DNA of 64,000 nt, taken from positions 1 to 64,000 of the forward strand of contig JADJPQ010000026.1 in the NCBI GenBank assembly GCA_016713175.1, given 5' to 3'. Below the pieces are notes generated by a model. The model was not told the origin of the DNA. It made no database searches and saw only the letters and a program-made list of their open reading frames with translations. The position numbers and the translations under genes were made by a program. The stretch's first letter is position 1, and each line of letters begins with the position of its first letter. This document shows positions 34,428-43,966 of the stretch, in pieces. The DNA comes from Planctomycetota bacterium. GTDB lineage: Bacteria > Planctomycetota > UBA1135 > UBA2386.

Positions 34428-36524
34428 ATGCACAGCCCCAGATCCGCGCGTCGTTCCCTGCTGTTCGCGACCACGCTGTTGCTCGCCGCCTGCGGCGGCG
34501 GCGGCGGCGGTAGCTCGCCCCCCGTCCAGCCCCGCAGTTCCGTCGCCGGCCAGATCCGGGTCCCTGCCGCGCCGTTGCGCCTGCCGCAGGAGGCCGAGGT
34601 GCGCCGCGAGATGCTTCGCGGCGAAGTGGTCGTCTGGCTCGACGCCGGCGCGACCCCGCCCGACCTGACCGCACGCGGGCTCGATCTCGTGCAACCGCAG
34701 CACGGCCCGGTTGCCCTGTACCGGCTGCGCACGGCCCAGTACTTGCCAACGCTGGCCGAGGGCGCCGAACTGACCCGCAGCGCCGAGTTCGCGACCTGCG
34801 AAACCGCGATCGCACTCGAAGCGGTGCCCGGCATCACCTGCGCCAGTCCCAACCTGACCTACCGCCCGTGCCGCCAGCCCAACGACGAACACTTCGGCAA
34901 GCAGTGGCACTACCCGCAGATCAACCTGCCGCAGGCCTGGGACATCACCCAGGGCTCGGCCAACGTCATCGTGGCGGTGATCGACACCGGCATCGTGTCG
35001 GCCCACCCGGACCTGCAGGGCCGCATCATCGCCGGCTTCGACATGATCTCCGACCCGGCCAACGCCGCCGACGGCGACGGTCGCGACGCCAACCCCGAAG
35101 ACGTCGGTGACGGCAGCGGTGGTCAGCCCAGCAGCTTCCACGGCACGCACGTGGCCGGCACCATCGGCGCCAACAGCGACAACAACATCGGCGTCGCCGG
35201 CATCGACTGGAACTGCCGGCTGATGCCGATCCGCGCGCTGGGCCGCCAGGGCGGCAGCACCGCCGACATCGCCGACGCGATCCTGTTCGCGGCGCGGCTG
35301 CCCAACGGCAGCGCGTCGCTGCCGGCGGCGCGCGCGACGATCGTCAACATGAGCCTCGGCGCCCCGGGCAGCAACCCGGTGATGCAGCAAGCCTGCGACC
35401 AGGCCGCGGCGGCGGGCGTGCTGCTGATCGCGGCCGCGGGCAACGACAACACCGGCAACCCGGGTTCGCCGGCGCAGTTCAGTTCGGTGATCTCGGTCGG
35501 CGCCGTCGACCTCGCCCGCGAACGCGCCCCGTACTCGAACTTCCACACCTCGATCGACATCTGGGCCCCCGGCGGCGACATGACCCAGGATCGCAACGGC
35601 GACACCTTCGCCGACGGCGTGCTGTCGACGATGGCGGATGATCGCGGCCTGCACTTCTTCGCGTTCGAACAGGGCACCTCGATGGCCGCGCCGCACGTCG
35701 CCGGCGTCGCCGCGCTGATCAAGGCCGCACTGCCGACGGCCGATGCCGCGCGGATCCGGCAGATCCTGTTGTCGCGGACCCAGGCCGGCAGCAACCTGCC
35801 CAACGGCGGCCGCATGCTCGATGCGCTGGCGGCGGTGCAGGAAGCGGCCGGCGGCAATCCAGGCGTCGAGCCGCTGCTGGTGATCACGCCGTCGGCGATC
35901 GACTTCGGCGCGACGCGAACGACCGATCGCGTGACCCTCGAGAACCGCGGCGGCGGCTCGCTGGTGTTCGACGATGCGTTCGAGGATCCGCCAGCGCCGT
36001 GGCTGCAGGGAACCCTGATCCCGAGTGCGTCGGGCACCATCGACGTCGGCGCCATCGATCTGGTCGTCGATCGGACCGGGCTGCCGGCCGGCACGTTCCA
36101 GACGCGGATCACCGTGCAGTTCCTGAACGGTGCCAACCTGGTGTTCTCGACCTTCGACGTGCGACTGCAGGTCGGCGCACCGCCGATCAGCAACGACACG
36201 GTGTTCGTGCTGCTGGTCGACGCCGCGACGTTCGAGAACAAGTCGCAGAGCGAAGCGACGGCCGCGACCTCGTTCCGCTACAGCAACACCGGCGTGCCGC
36301 CGGGCACCTACCTGCTGTTTGCGGGCACCGATCGCGACGACGACGGCTTCCTCGGCGACGAGGGTGAACTGTTCGGCGCCTGGCCCAACCTCGACACCCG
36401 GCTGCAGCTCGGCATCGACGGCGGCCAGAACCTGACGGGGCTCGACTTCTCGCTGCGCGAACTGGTGGTGATCTCGTCGACGCGACCGGCTGGACTGCCG
36501 GGGCCACTGCGGCGACTCCGGTAG
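34428..36524 (+). CDS. Subtilisin-like serine protease lipoprotein (S8)
   Basis: 698 residues. The signal ends in a perfect lipobox LLLAAC with Cys22 and a poly-Gly tether, so it is membrane-anchored. The catalytic triad is visible: Asp186 in AVIDTGI, His238 in HGTHVAGTIG and Ser418 in GTSMAAPHVAG; the oxyanion Asn is N339 in AAGND. An N-terminal region of about 130 residues may act as a propeptide. C-terminal to residue 470 there are two beta-sandwich-like segments (ITPSAIDFG through TLENRGGGSLVF, and FRYSNTGVPPGTYLLFAGTD). It would act on extracellular proteins or mature other exported proteins. Confidence 0.92.
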   Translation: MHSPRSARRSLLFATTLLLAACGGGGGGSSPPVQPRSSVAGQIRVPAAPLRLPQEAEVRREMLRGEVVVWLDAGATPPDLTARGLDLVQPQHGPVALYRLRTAQYLPTLAEGAELTRSAEFATCETAIALEAVPGITCASPNLTYRPCRQPNDEHFGKQWHYPQINLPQAWDITQGSANVIVAVIDTGIVSAHPDLQGRIIAGFDMISDPANAADGDGRDANPEDVGDGSGGQPSSFHGTHVAGTIGANSDNNIGVAGIDWNCRLMPIRALGRQGGSTADIADAILFAARLPNGSASLPAARATIVNMSLGAPGSNPVMQQACDQAAAAGVLLIAAAGNDNTGNPGSPAQFSSVISVGAVDLARERAPYSNFHTSIDIWAPGGDMTQDRNGDTFADGVLSTMADDRGLHFFAFEQGTSMAAPHVAGVAALIKAALPTADAARIRQILLSRTQAGSNLPNGGRMLDALAAVQEAAGGNPGVEPLLVITPSAIDFGATRTTDRVTLENRGGGSLVFDDAFEDPPAPWLQGTLIPSASGTIDVGAIDLVVDRTGLPAGTFQTRITVQFLNGANLVFSTFDVRLQVGAPPISNDTVFVLLVDAATFENKSQSEATAATSFRYSNTGVPPGTYLLFAGTDRDDDGFLGDEGELFGAWPNLDTRLQLGIDGGQNLTGLDFSLRELVVISSTRPAGLPGPLRRLR

Positions 36525-36838
36525 CCACGCCCAGCGCGAGTGCCTGACGCGCGGGGGAAGCGCAAGGCATTGCCCGGCCCGATCGCCGCGATCGCCGCGA
36601 GAATTGCAGAATCCGTTCCGCTCGCGCCCCTGCCTGGCGGTGATCCGAACGCAACCTGCACGGGCGGCCCATCGCCGCCTTGGCAGGATGGGCATCTGTC
36701 CCGAACCTTCGGATTCGCCGATGACATGCGGAACACGGTGCCGCCCGGCGCACGTCCATAGCCCCGTTTTGCGCGCTCGACGTGCAGCGCGCCTCACCAC
36801 AGAACCGGACCGGCATTGCCAGTCCCCAAGGAGGTTCC
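36525..36838. other. Intergenic region
   Basis: A 314-base gap upstream of the Cys-tail protein. Apart from a short GATCGCC repeat near 36581-36597 and the ribosome site at its end, I see no gene, RNA or clear promoter. Confidence 0.4.
36828..36834 (+). promoter_or_regulatory. Full-length Shine-Dalgarno AAGGAGG
   Basis: A complete AAGGAGG, four bases from ATG 36839, fixes the start. It is stronger than most in this window, suggesting high translation of the Cys-tail protein. Confidence 0.75.
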
Positions 36839-38647
36839 ATGCGCACGCGTTCCTTCGCCACCGTCATTCCCTGCCTGATCGGCATTGCCAATGCCCAGAT
36901 CGGCTTCCAGACCGGTTTCGAGAGCCCGGGATTCTCCGGCAGTCCCACCGGCACGCCGTGCGCCGGTCAGGGCGCGTTCTTCGTGCCGCCGGTCGCCGGC
37001 TCGATCGACGCCGCGATCTACACCTATGCCGGCAATCCGCTCGGCGTGCCCGCCAACCCGGCGGGCGGCAACACGTTCTTCGGCGCCCAGAGCGGCGGCA
37101 CCAACCTGTTCGCCCGCGCCCAACGCCCGATTCCGCTGCCGGCCGGCGCGACGGTCGTCATCGACTTCGACGTCTGCGCCGCGTTCACCGGGTCGGTCAC
37201 GCCGACCAACAACCTCGGCTCGTTCTCGTTCCAGCCATCGACGACCAACCTGTCCGTCAATCTGCTCGCCCGGTGGCCGACCGGCGTGTCGTTCCCGCCG
37301 AGCACCTGGAACGCCGACTTCGTGCTGGGCCCGACCGCTGCCGGCGTGCAGAGCACGATCCCCGATCCGAACTTCCAGAACCTGCCGCTGAACATCTGGC
37401 ATCGCTGGGGCTGCACGGTCGACCTCGCGAGCGGCCAGTATGTCGAGTTCCGTTTGACCAACGGTGCCACCAACGTGACGACGGTGTTCACGCCGGCCCC
37501 GGGTTCGATGCCGTTGCCCAATCAGGGGCAGGCGATGCCCACCGACTTCCGGTTGTTTGCCGGGGGCACCGCGGCGGGCAATGTCTTCGCCGTTGACAAT
37601 CTCTCCGTGCTGGCCCCGGGAACGCTCGGCGGCGTGCACGAACTCGGCACCGGCGGCATCGGCTCGAACGGCAATCCGACGCGCCTCCAGTCGGGCTCGC
37701 CGGTGCTCGGCACCACGGTGCCGGTGTCGGTCACGTCGGCGCCGCCGAACTCGCTCGCGTTCGTGCTGCTGTCGTTCGGCAACCAGGGTCTGCTGCAAGG
37801 CACGCCGCTGCCGCCGCTCGTCGCCGGGCGCATCCACGTCGATCTCGGTCTGGCGGCGACGCACGGACCGGTCGTCACCGATCCGACCGGGAACGCGCAG
37901 TTGTCGTTCGCGGTGCCGAACCTGCCACCGCTGCTCGGTGCCCCGATGCCGCTGCAAGGCGCCGTGCTCGACACCCTGTCGACCACACCCGTCGTCGCCA
38001 GCAATGCGCTGACCTGGAGCTTCGGCGACGTCGCGTTGCCGCCCGAACCCCATCGGATCGAGACCACGCCGCTGGCCGGCCCATTGCTCGCGCAGGTGCA
38101 GGCCAGCCCGCTGGTGCAGGGCTACGCCGCGACCATGGTCGGCAATGGCTTCGGCGCCCCGTCGTTCGCCGAAGGCGTCGAGATCGCCGTGATCGGCGGC
38201 AACGTCGGTCCGGCCGGCGCGGTGTTCGCCGGCGTGCCGGTGCGCCGCGCGGGCGACGTCGTCGGCCTGTTGTTCTACACGCACGGCACCGACAGTCGCG
38301 GCACGCGTGAAGGTGTCGATGTGATCGAATGGCAGCCCCAGTCGTTCGGCATGCGCTACCGGATGTATGCGCGGCCGGACATGTCGGCCTGGATGGACCT
38401 CGACGTCAACCAGTCCGGCGTGCCGATCTCGATGGCATTCGGCGGCGCGTTCCAGACGCCGTACGAAGTGTGTTTTGGCGCCTGCGTCACCGCCCTGATC
38501 GCTGCCGGCAAGGCCTTTGGCCTGACCGCCGCGTGCAGCACCGCGTGTGCCACCTGTGCGGTGCCGCCCCATGTGTCGTGCGCGTTCTGCATCACCTGCG
38601 CCATCGGCCTGGGTGTCGGCCTGGTCGGCTGCTGGTGGAGTTGCTGA
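36839..38647 (+). CDS. Secreted protein with shared domain in the middle and a ten-Cys hydrophobic tail
   Basis: 602 residues with a signal peptide (TVIPCLIGIANAQ). Residues about 20-280 form a jelly-roll-like beta domain (GFQTGFESPGFSG, NIWHRWGCTVDLASGQYVEF, NVFAVDNLSVL), as in LamG-type folds. Residues about 280-420 match the shared secreted domain, here internal, not terminal. After a further beta region (residues 420-550), the last 55 residues contain ten cysteines in a hydrophobic Ala/Gly-rich context: CFGAC, ACSTACATC, SCAFCITC and GCWWSC. That tail resembles Cys-rich bacteriocin-like domains in pattern only. Function unknown. Confidence 0.7.
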   Translation: MRTRSFATVIPCLIGIANAQIGFQTGFESPGFSGSPTGTPCAGQGAFFVPPVAGSIDAAIYTYAGNPLGVPANPAGGNTFFGAQSGGTNLFARAQRPIPLPAGATVVIDFDVCAAFTGSVTPTNNLGSFSFQPSTTNLSVNLLARWPTGVSFPPSTWNADFVLGPTAAGVQSTIPDPNFQNLPLNIWHRWGCTVDLASGQYVEFRLTNGATNVTTVFTPAPGSMPLPNQGQAMPTDFRLFAGGTAAGNVFAVDNLSVLAPGTLGGVHELGTGGIGSNGNPTRLQSGSPVLGTTVPVSVTSAPPNSLAFVLLSFGNQGLLQGTPLPPLVAGRIHVDLGLAATHGPVVTDPTGNAQLSFAVPNLPPLLGAPMPLQGAVLDTLSTTPVVASNALTWSFGDVALPPEPHRIETTPLAGPLLAQVQASPLVQGYAATMVGNGFGAPSFAEGVEIAVIGGNVGPAGAVFAGVPVRRAGDVVGLLFYTHGTDSRGTREGVDVIEWQPQSFGMRYRMYARPDMSAWMDLDVNQSGVPISMAFGGAFQTPYEVCFGACVTALIAAGKAFGLTAACSTACATCAVPPHVSCAFCITCAIGLGVGLVGCWWSC

Positions 38648-38733
38648 TCGCGGCGGCGGGTCGCGCGACACGGTAGTCTGCGGCCGGCGTCGCCGACTGC
38701 CGCTTGCGCGGTAGTGCTGCAGCGGCCGTCACC

Positions 38734-38861
38734 CTCGGATCCGGGAGACGCGATGGCTCGGGTTCGGGCACATTCATGCCTCGGGTCCGGGAAAGCCCTA
38801 GCCTCGGTTTCGGGAGTATCCATGGCTCCGATTCGGGAACTTATGGCCATCGGAATCGGGA
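38734..38861 (+). repeat. Six 23-bp-spaced operator-like repeats upstream of the DUF4143 ATPase
   Basis: Six 13-base cores fitting CTCGGNTYCGGGA begin at 38734, 38757, 38780, 38803, 38826 and 38849, exactly 23 bases apart. Most units are preceded by CATGG or similar, giving a 23-bp tandem unit. Several cores are near-palindromes (CGGATCCG, CCGATTCGG). The last ends 20 bases before the ATG at 38882, so they overlap the promoter or leader. The arrangement, about two helical turns, suggests cooperative binding on one DNA face. Confidence 0.8.
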
Positions 38862-38881
38862 ACATCCGATAAGCTGAAGGC

Positions 38882-40150
38882 ATGCGGGCGACGAACCACC
38901 TGAAGAAGCTGCAGGACCGCCGCGCGCTGGCATGCGCCAGCGAACGGCTTGCCGACGCCCAGGTCGTCGTGCTCACCGGCCCCCGTTCGGTCGGCAAGTC
39001 GACCGTTCTGCAGGCGCTCGCGGCGCGCTGCCAGCGCTCGGTACTCGATCTGGACGACCCAGCCACCCGTCGCGCGGTCGCCACCGACCCTTCGCGCTTC
39101 CTCGACGTCCCGCGTCCGGTACTGATCGACGAGTACGCCCGCGTGCCCGAAGTCCTCGACGTGCTCAAGCACCTGCTGAACCGGGACGGCTCGCCCGGCC
39201 AGTTCGTGCTCGCGGGTTCCACCCGTTACGGCGCGGTGCCGGCGGTCGCTCAGGCGCTGACCGGCCGCGCGCATGTGCTGCCGCTGTGGCCGCTCAGTCA
39301 GGGCGAGATCGGTCGCCGCCACGAGACGTTCGTCCACGACCTGCTCGCTGGCCAGGATCCCGAACTCGGCGCCGTGACCGCCGATCGCCACGACTACGCC
39401 GAACGCGCGATCGCCGGCGGCATGCCGATGGCGCTGCGACTGCCGACGACGGCCAGCCGCGCGCGCTGGTTCGATCAGTACCTGACCCTGACCCTCGACA
39501 AGGACGTCGCCGAACTGGCGAAGGTCCGGCGCCGCGTCGTGCTGCCGCGTCTGGCCCAGGCCGTCGCCGCGCGTTCGGCGCAATTGGCGAACACCGCCGA
39601 ACTCGCCCGTTCGCTCGACCTCGACCGCAGCACCACCGAGGACTACCTGCGGCTGCTGGAAGCGGTGTTCTTGCATCACACGCTGCCAGCGTGGGGCACG
39701 ACGCTGTCGGCGCGTTCGGCGGCAACGCCGAAGCTGCACTTCCTCGATTCGGGGCTGGCGGCGCGTCTGCTGCGCCTGACGCCCGCCGCCCTGCTGGCGG
39801 CGAAGGCCAGTGCGCTGCAACAGTTCGGCCATCTGCTGGAGACGTTCGTCGTCAACGAACTGTGCAAGCAGTCGCACTGGGAAGACGACCCGGTCGCGCT
39901 CGGCCATTGGCGCACACACGACGGTGCCGAAGTCGACCTGGTGATGGAACGGACGGATGGCTCGGTGCTCGCGTTCGAAGTGAACGCGGCGCCGGATGTG
40001 CGCGCCGAGGACCTGCGCGGGATCGCGGCACTGGCGCGCCGGCTCGGCGACGACCAGGTCACCGGCATCGTGCTGCACACCGGCAAGCACGGCTGGCGTC
40101 TCGGCCCGCGCCGGTTCGCGGTGCCGATCGCGCGGCTGTGGCTACCGTAA
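38882..40150 (+). CDS. AAA ATPase with DUF4143 domain
   Basis: 422 residues. The Walker A is LTGPRSVGKSTVL and the Walker B is PVLIDEYARVPE; sensor-like VLAGSTRYG follows. The C-terminal DUF4143 domain has LHFLDSGLAARLL, QFGHLLETFVVNEL and a PD-(D/E)xK-nuclease-like GAEVDLVMER...LAFEVNAA. These proteins are widespread, variable between strains, and of uncertain function; mobile or defence-related roles have been suggested. Six iteron-like repeats sit immediately upstream, probably for autoregulation. The stop lies nine bases from the stop of the convergent multicopper oxidase. Confidence 0.88.
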   Translation: MRATNHLKKLQDRRALACASERLADAQVVVLTGPRSVGKSTVLQALAARCQRSVLDLDDPATRRAVATDPSRFLDVPRPVLIDEYARVPEVLDVLKHLLNRDGSPGQFVLAGSTRYGAVPAVAQALTGRAHVLPLWPLSQGEIGRRHETFVHDLLAGQDPELGAVTADRHDYAERAIAGGMPMALRLPTTASRARWFDQYLTLTLDKDVAELAKVRRRVVLPRLAQAVAARSAQLANTAELARSLDLDRSTTEDYLRLLEAVFLHHTLPAWGTTLSARSAATPKLHFLDSGLAARLLRLTPAALLAAKASALQQFGHLLETFVVNELCKQSHWEDDPVALGHWRTHDGAEVDLVMERTDGSVLAFEVNAAPDVRAEDLRGIAALARRLGDDQVTGIVLHTGKHGWRLGPRRFAVPIARLWLP

Positions 40151-40159
40151 GGCCGGCGC

Positions 40160-41899
40160 CTACCGGATCGAGAACGCCTGGTAGTTCGACAGCCGCACGG
40201 AGTTGGCCAGCGACGTGCCAGCCAGCGCCTGCAGACCGATCCGCATGCCCGACAACGCCATCGAGGCCGGGATCTGGTAGCCGAGTTGCGCTTCCCCGCT
40301 GGCGCCGACCATCGTCGTGCCGAGCAGCGAAATCGTGCCTGGAGCCAGGTACAGACTGCCCCATGGCGCCATCGGGATCGGCGGCCACGCATCGGTCAGA
40401 CTGGTCAGCACATCGACCCGCTGCCCCGGCTGCCACTGCACCGACACCATGTCGGCGGCACCCGGCGTGAACGCCATCGCCATCTCCGGAATCGACAGGA
40501 TCGGCATCTGTTGCGTCGGCGAACGATCGTGCGCATCGGCCAGCCCGTCGCCATCGGCATCGCCCTGGTAGTCGAACAGCGCGACCATGCCGTTCATCAT
40601 GTGCATCTGGTCGTGACAGTGGATCATCCAGCGACCCGGATTGTCGGCGGTGAACTGCACCGACCCGATGCTCCACGGCTGGCCGCTGCGATGCAGCAGC
40701 AGCGTGTCCTTCAGCGGCGCATGCGTCACCCCGCCGGCGGTGCCGAGCACCCGGAAGCTGTGCCCGTGCAGGTGCATCGGGTGGTACATCGACATCATCG
40801 GCATCGGGTTGCTGAAGTCGACCTGCACGACATCGCCCTGCCGCACCGGCATCGGCGTGATGTTGGGGAACGCCTGACCGTTGATCGTCCACAGCATGTT
40901 GCCGCCGCTCATCTGCATGCCGAGCACTGCCGGCTGCGTGCGCGTCGCCGGCAGGATCGGGTTGGGCAGCAGACTCGCGAGCATGCCGTAGTTCAGCAGC
41001 GTGCCGGTCGACAGGCTCGGCGGGACGAACGTGGGCGTCGGCACCGCACCGGTCTGCCCGGCGTATTGGACGACGCCGCGCACCAGGGTCGCGTAGCGGT
41101 TCTGCAGCGAGGATGCCGCCAGACTCCAGATGCCGGGATTGCTGCAATCGACGATGACGTCGTAGCGCTCGCCGACGCCGATCGGCAGCGTCTGCACGGT
41201 CACCGGTTGCACGCGATAGCCATCGGTGTGCGTGACGGTCATCGGATGGCCATCCAGCGACACCGCATAGGTCGTGGTCGCCGCCGCATTCAGGAACCGC
41301 AAGCGCAGCTTCTGACCGGGCTGCACGACGATGGGCGACTGGCCGAGGCTCGACTTGCCGTTCATCAGATGGCCGGAGAAGCCGGTGCCGAACGGCTGCA
41401 ACCAGTCGTCGAGGACGATCACGCGATCGACGTCGGCCGGCGGTTCGTGGACCGGGTTGGCCGGATCGACGATCAACACGCCGTACAGCCCCGAGTCGAG
41501 CTGTTCCATGTGGTGATGGCTGTGCGGGTGGAACCAGTAGGTGCCCGGCTGCAGGCTCGGGAACTCGTAGAGGTGCTCCTGTCCCGGCGCGATCGAGTTC
41601 TGCGAGATCTCCGACATGCCGTCCTGGCGCAGCGGCAACGGCTGGCCGTGGAAGTGCACGGTCGTGTCCTGGTCGTCGATCCGGTTGTGGAACCGGATGC
41701 GCAACTGCTGGCCTTCCGTGACGTGGATCGTCGGTCCGGGCAGCGTGCCGTCGTAGAGCATCGCCGGCTCGGCGGTGAAGCCAGGGCCGAGGTCGACGGT
41801 GCCGCGCGCGGCGGCCAGCGTGACGTCGACCGTTCCCTGGGCCAACAGCGGAGCGAACAGGAACAGGCAGGCGCCGGCGGCGCGGAACGGAAGAACCAT
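40160..41899 (-). CDS. Secreted multicopper oxidase
   Basis: 579 residues with a signal peptide (MVLPFRAAGACLFLFAPLLA). All copper sites are present: VHFHG (81-85), WFHPHSHHH (122-130), HPMHLHGH (373-380) and HCHDQMHMMNGM (427-438), which gives type 1, 2 and 3 coppers with Met as axial ligand. A calcium-loop-like DADGDGLADAHD follows at about 448-459. The last 110 residues (LAPGTISLLG, IGLQALAGTSLANSVRLSN) match the shared secreted domain. Likely substrates are phenols or metal ions such as Cu(I), Mn(II) or Fe(II); the sequence does not decide. Convergent with the DUF4143 gene. Confidence 0.92.
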   Translation of the reverse strand: MVLPFRAAGACLFLFAPLLAQGTVDVTLAAARGTVDLGPGFTAEPAMLYDGTLPGPTIHVTEGQQLRIRFHNRIDDQDTTVHFHGQPLPLRQDGMSEISQNSIAPGQEHLYEFPSLQPGTYWFHPHSHHHMEQLDSGLYGVLIVDPANPVHEPPADVDRVIVLDDWLQPFGTGFSGHLMNGKSSLGQSPIVVQPGQKLRLRFLNAAATTTYAVSLDGHPMTVTHTDGYRVQPVTVQTLPIGVGERYDVIVDCSNPGIWSLAASSLQNRYATLVRGVVQYAGQTGAVPTPTFVPPSLSTGTLLNYGMLASLLPNPILPATRTQPAVLGMQMSGGNMLWTINGQAFPNITPMPVRQGDVVQVDFSNPMPMMSMYHPMHLHGHSFRVLGTAGGVTHAPLKDTLLLHRSGQPWSIGSVQFTADNPGRWMIHCHDQMHMMNGMVALFDYQGDADGDGLADAHDRSPTQQMPILSIPEMAMAFTPGAADMVSVQWQPGQRVDVLTSLTDAWPPIPMAPWGSLYLAPGTISLLGTTMVGASGEAQLGYQIPASMALSGMRIGLQALAGTSLANSVRLSNYQAFSIR

Positions 41900-42228
41900 G
41901 GTGTTTGGCGGAGTGTGCAGGCGGCGGCATTCTTGCGCCGCGACGCCGGTGCCGCCAATGGGCGACTTCGCGTAGGGCCCGCCTCGATGGCCACCGCCGC
42001 ACTGCGTTGCGACTGCCCTGCGCAGCACCAGTCGCCTCTCCCTTCTGCGGGCCCCAGGGGCGATACGCTTCGCCGCGTGCCGGCGCCGGGCGGTCGCCGG
42101 CGATCAGCGCACCATCGCCGCCGCCACGCCGCCACGCCTTCAAGCTGAGCCGTTGCCGGAATTCCGGACCGCGCTGCTCGGTCACAGGCCGCCATACCGC
42201 TTGTCCAGGCAACCAACACCTGGAGCCC
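41900..42228. other. Divergent intergenic region
   Basis: A 329-base gap between the divergent multicopper oxidase and the next secreted protein. It must contain both promoters, but I do not see good hexamer pairs, operators or a copper-box-like palindrome. Confidence 0.4.
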
Positions 42229-43293
42229 ATGAACCCTGTCCACGCTTCCCGTCTGCTCGGCCTGTTCGCCGCCACTGCCTGTGTGCTCGCCCAAACCGTC
42301 ACGTTCCCCAGCGATCACACCGCGATTCCCGACGGTTCGACCAGCCAGAACTGGTTTCCGTACTCCTACGGCATCAGCCGGATGCAGGCGGTCTATGAGC
42401 GCTGGGATCTGGGAATTCCGGCCGGGCGGATGATCACCCGGATCGGCTTCCGCGCCGATCCGAACGTGGTGTCGTTCGGCCGTTCGCTGCAGCTCGAAGT
42501 GCGCATGGGTCGGACCAATCGCGACGCCGACACGCTGGACCCGACCTATGCCGCCAACTGGGCCGCCACCCCGACCACCGTCTTCGGACCGGCGCTGTTC
42601 ACGCTGCCCGACCTCAACAACCCGATGAACCCCAACCCCGGCGGCCCGAACGCCTGGCTGAACCTGACGACACCGATCGCGATGCCCGCCAGTGGCAACC
42701 TGCTGGTCGAATGGCGGATCCTGGCCAACAACAACGGCGGCGCCTCATTCCCGTACGAACTCGACGTCGCGACGTTCGTGTCGCCGATCGTCCAGGGCGT
42801 GCCCGGCTGCCCGCACTCGGGCAATCAAGTGCCGACGCTGCAGAGCCAGCCAGTCCATGTCGGCGGCGCCTGGTACGACCAGCTCTATGGCGCCCCGGCT
42901 TCGCAGTTCGCGTTGCTGGTGGTGAACGTCAACTCGCCGCTAACGACGCCGTTCCCGCTCAGCGCCTTCGTGCCGGGCATCTCGCCGAGCTGCCAGGGCC
43001 AGGTGGCGCCCGGCAACCTGTTCACGCTCGGCGCGTTCACCGACGGCGGCGGCGGCGCCTGGTTCACCACGGCCATCCCGAACGATCGGTTGTTCAACGA
43101 CACGATCCTCGCCACGCAAGCCGTCTGCTTCGACTTCTTTGCGCCCGGCGGCATCGTCGTCTCCAATGCCGAACAGGTGCAGATCGGCATCGATCCGGCA
43201 TCCTCGGTGCTGTGGAGCCAGGGCGACGCCAACGCCACCACCGGCTCGGTCTACTATCATTGGGGACCGGTGACGCTGTTCGCCCACAACTGA
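42229..43293 (+). CDS. Secreted protein with shared C-terminal-type domain
   Basis: 354 residues with a signal peptide (LLGLFAATACVLAQ) preceded by TGGAG. Beta-rich, with ERWDLGIPAGRMITRIGFRA, LLVEWRILANNNGG and, in the last 130 residues, the general pattern of the shared domain (PGISPSCQGQVAPGNLFTLG, IGIDPASSVLWSQGDA). The match is looser than in other members. It is followed by the ECF sigma factor gene seven bases past the stop codon, so they could be co-transcribed. No enzyme motif. Confidence 0.65.
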   Translation: MNPVHASRLLGLFAATACVLAQTVTFPSDHTAIPDGSTSQNWFPYSYGISRMQAVYERWDLGIPAGRMITRIGFRADPNVVSFGRSLQLEVRMGRTNRDADTLDPTYAANWAATPTTVFGPALFTLPDLNNPMNPNPGGPNAWLNLTTPIAMPASGNLLVEWRILANNNGGASFPYELDVATFVSPIVQGVPGCPHSGNQVPTLQSQPVHVGGAWYDQLYGAPASQFALLVVNVNSPLTTPFPLSAFVPGISPSCQGQVAPGNLFTLGAFTDGGGGAWFTTAIPNDRLFNDTILATQAVCFDFFAPGGIVVSNAEQVQIGIDPASSVLWSQGDANATTGSVYYHWGPVTLFAHN

Positions 43294-43299
43294 ATCGCG

Positions 43300-43938
43300 A
43301 TGAATGACGCCGAGGAGACGCGCCTGCTGCTGCAGCGCTGGCATCAAGGCGACCGCGACGCGGTCGACCTGCTGATCCGGCGCGACCTGCCGTGGATCCG
43401 CGACTTCGTGTCGGCGCGGCTCGGGCCGCTGCTGCGGGCCCGCGGCGAAACGCAGGACTACCTGCAGGATGCGATGCTCGAGGTGCTGACCTGGTGCCCG
43501 CGCTTTCTGACCGCCGACCGGCAGCGGTTCCGCGCGCTGCTGGCCAGGATCATCGAGAACCGGCTGCGCGACGCCCACGACCACCATGCCGCCGCCCGTC
43601 GTTCGCCCGCGGTCGAGCGCGCCTTGCCCAACGACTCGGTGCTCGATCTCGATACCCCACGGCGCAGCGTGACCGCACCCGAGGCAGCAGCCGAGCGCCA
43701 CGAACGCGACGCCTGGGTCCGCCTGGCGGTCGAACTGCTCGATCCCGAGGATCGGCGGGTCGTGCTGTTGCGGCAGTGGCAGGAACTCGAGTTCGAAGCG
43801 ATCGGCCGCGAACTGGGGATCAGTACCGATGCGGCGCGCTTCCGGTTCCAACGGGCGATGCCACGCCTGCTGCAGAAACTGGTCGAATTGCGCCATGGCC
43901 ACGACGGCGGTGCCGCCAGCCCAAGCGTCCCCGGATAG
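43300..43938 (+). CDS. ECF-type RNA polymerase sigma factor
   Basis: 212 residues. Region 2 spans RDLPWIRDFVSARLGPLL, ETQDYLQDAMLEVLTWCPRF and FRALLARIIENRLRD. Region 4 has LDPEDRRVVLLRQWQELEF then EAIGRELGISTDAARFRFQR as its helix-turn-helix. There is no anti-sigma gene beside it; instead a membrane Ser/Thr kinase follows 84 bases later, as in planctomycete sigma-kinase pairs. Phosphorylation by the kinase is therefore the plausible control. Confidence 0.88.
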   Translation: MNDAEETRLLLQRWHQGDRDAVDLLIRRDLPWIRDFVSARLGPLLRARGETQDYLQDAMLEVLTWCPRFLTADRQRFRALLARIIENRLRDAHDHHAAARRSPAVERALPNDSVLDLDTPRRSVTAPEAAAERHERDAWVRLAVELLDPEDRRVVLLRQWQELEFEAIGRELGISTDAARFRFQRAMPRLLQKLVELRHGHDGGAASPSVPG

Positions 43939-43966
43939 AACCGCAAGACCCACCAGACCCCGCGCC

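Noticed and set aside
38734..38861. The 23-bp repeats considered as a CRISPR array
   Set aside because: The period is too short for repeat plus spacer and the variable part is only about ten bases; an operator or iteron array fits better.
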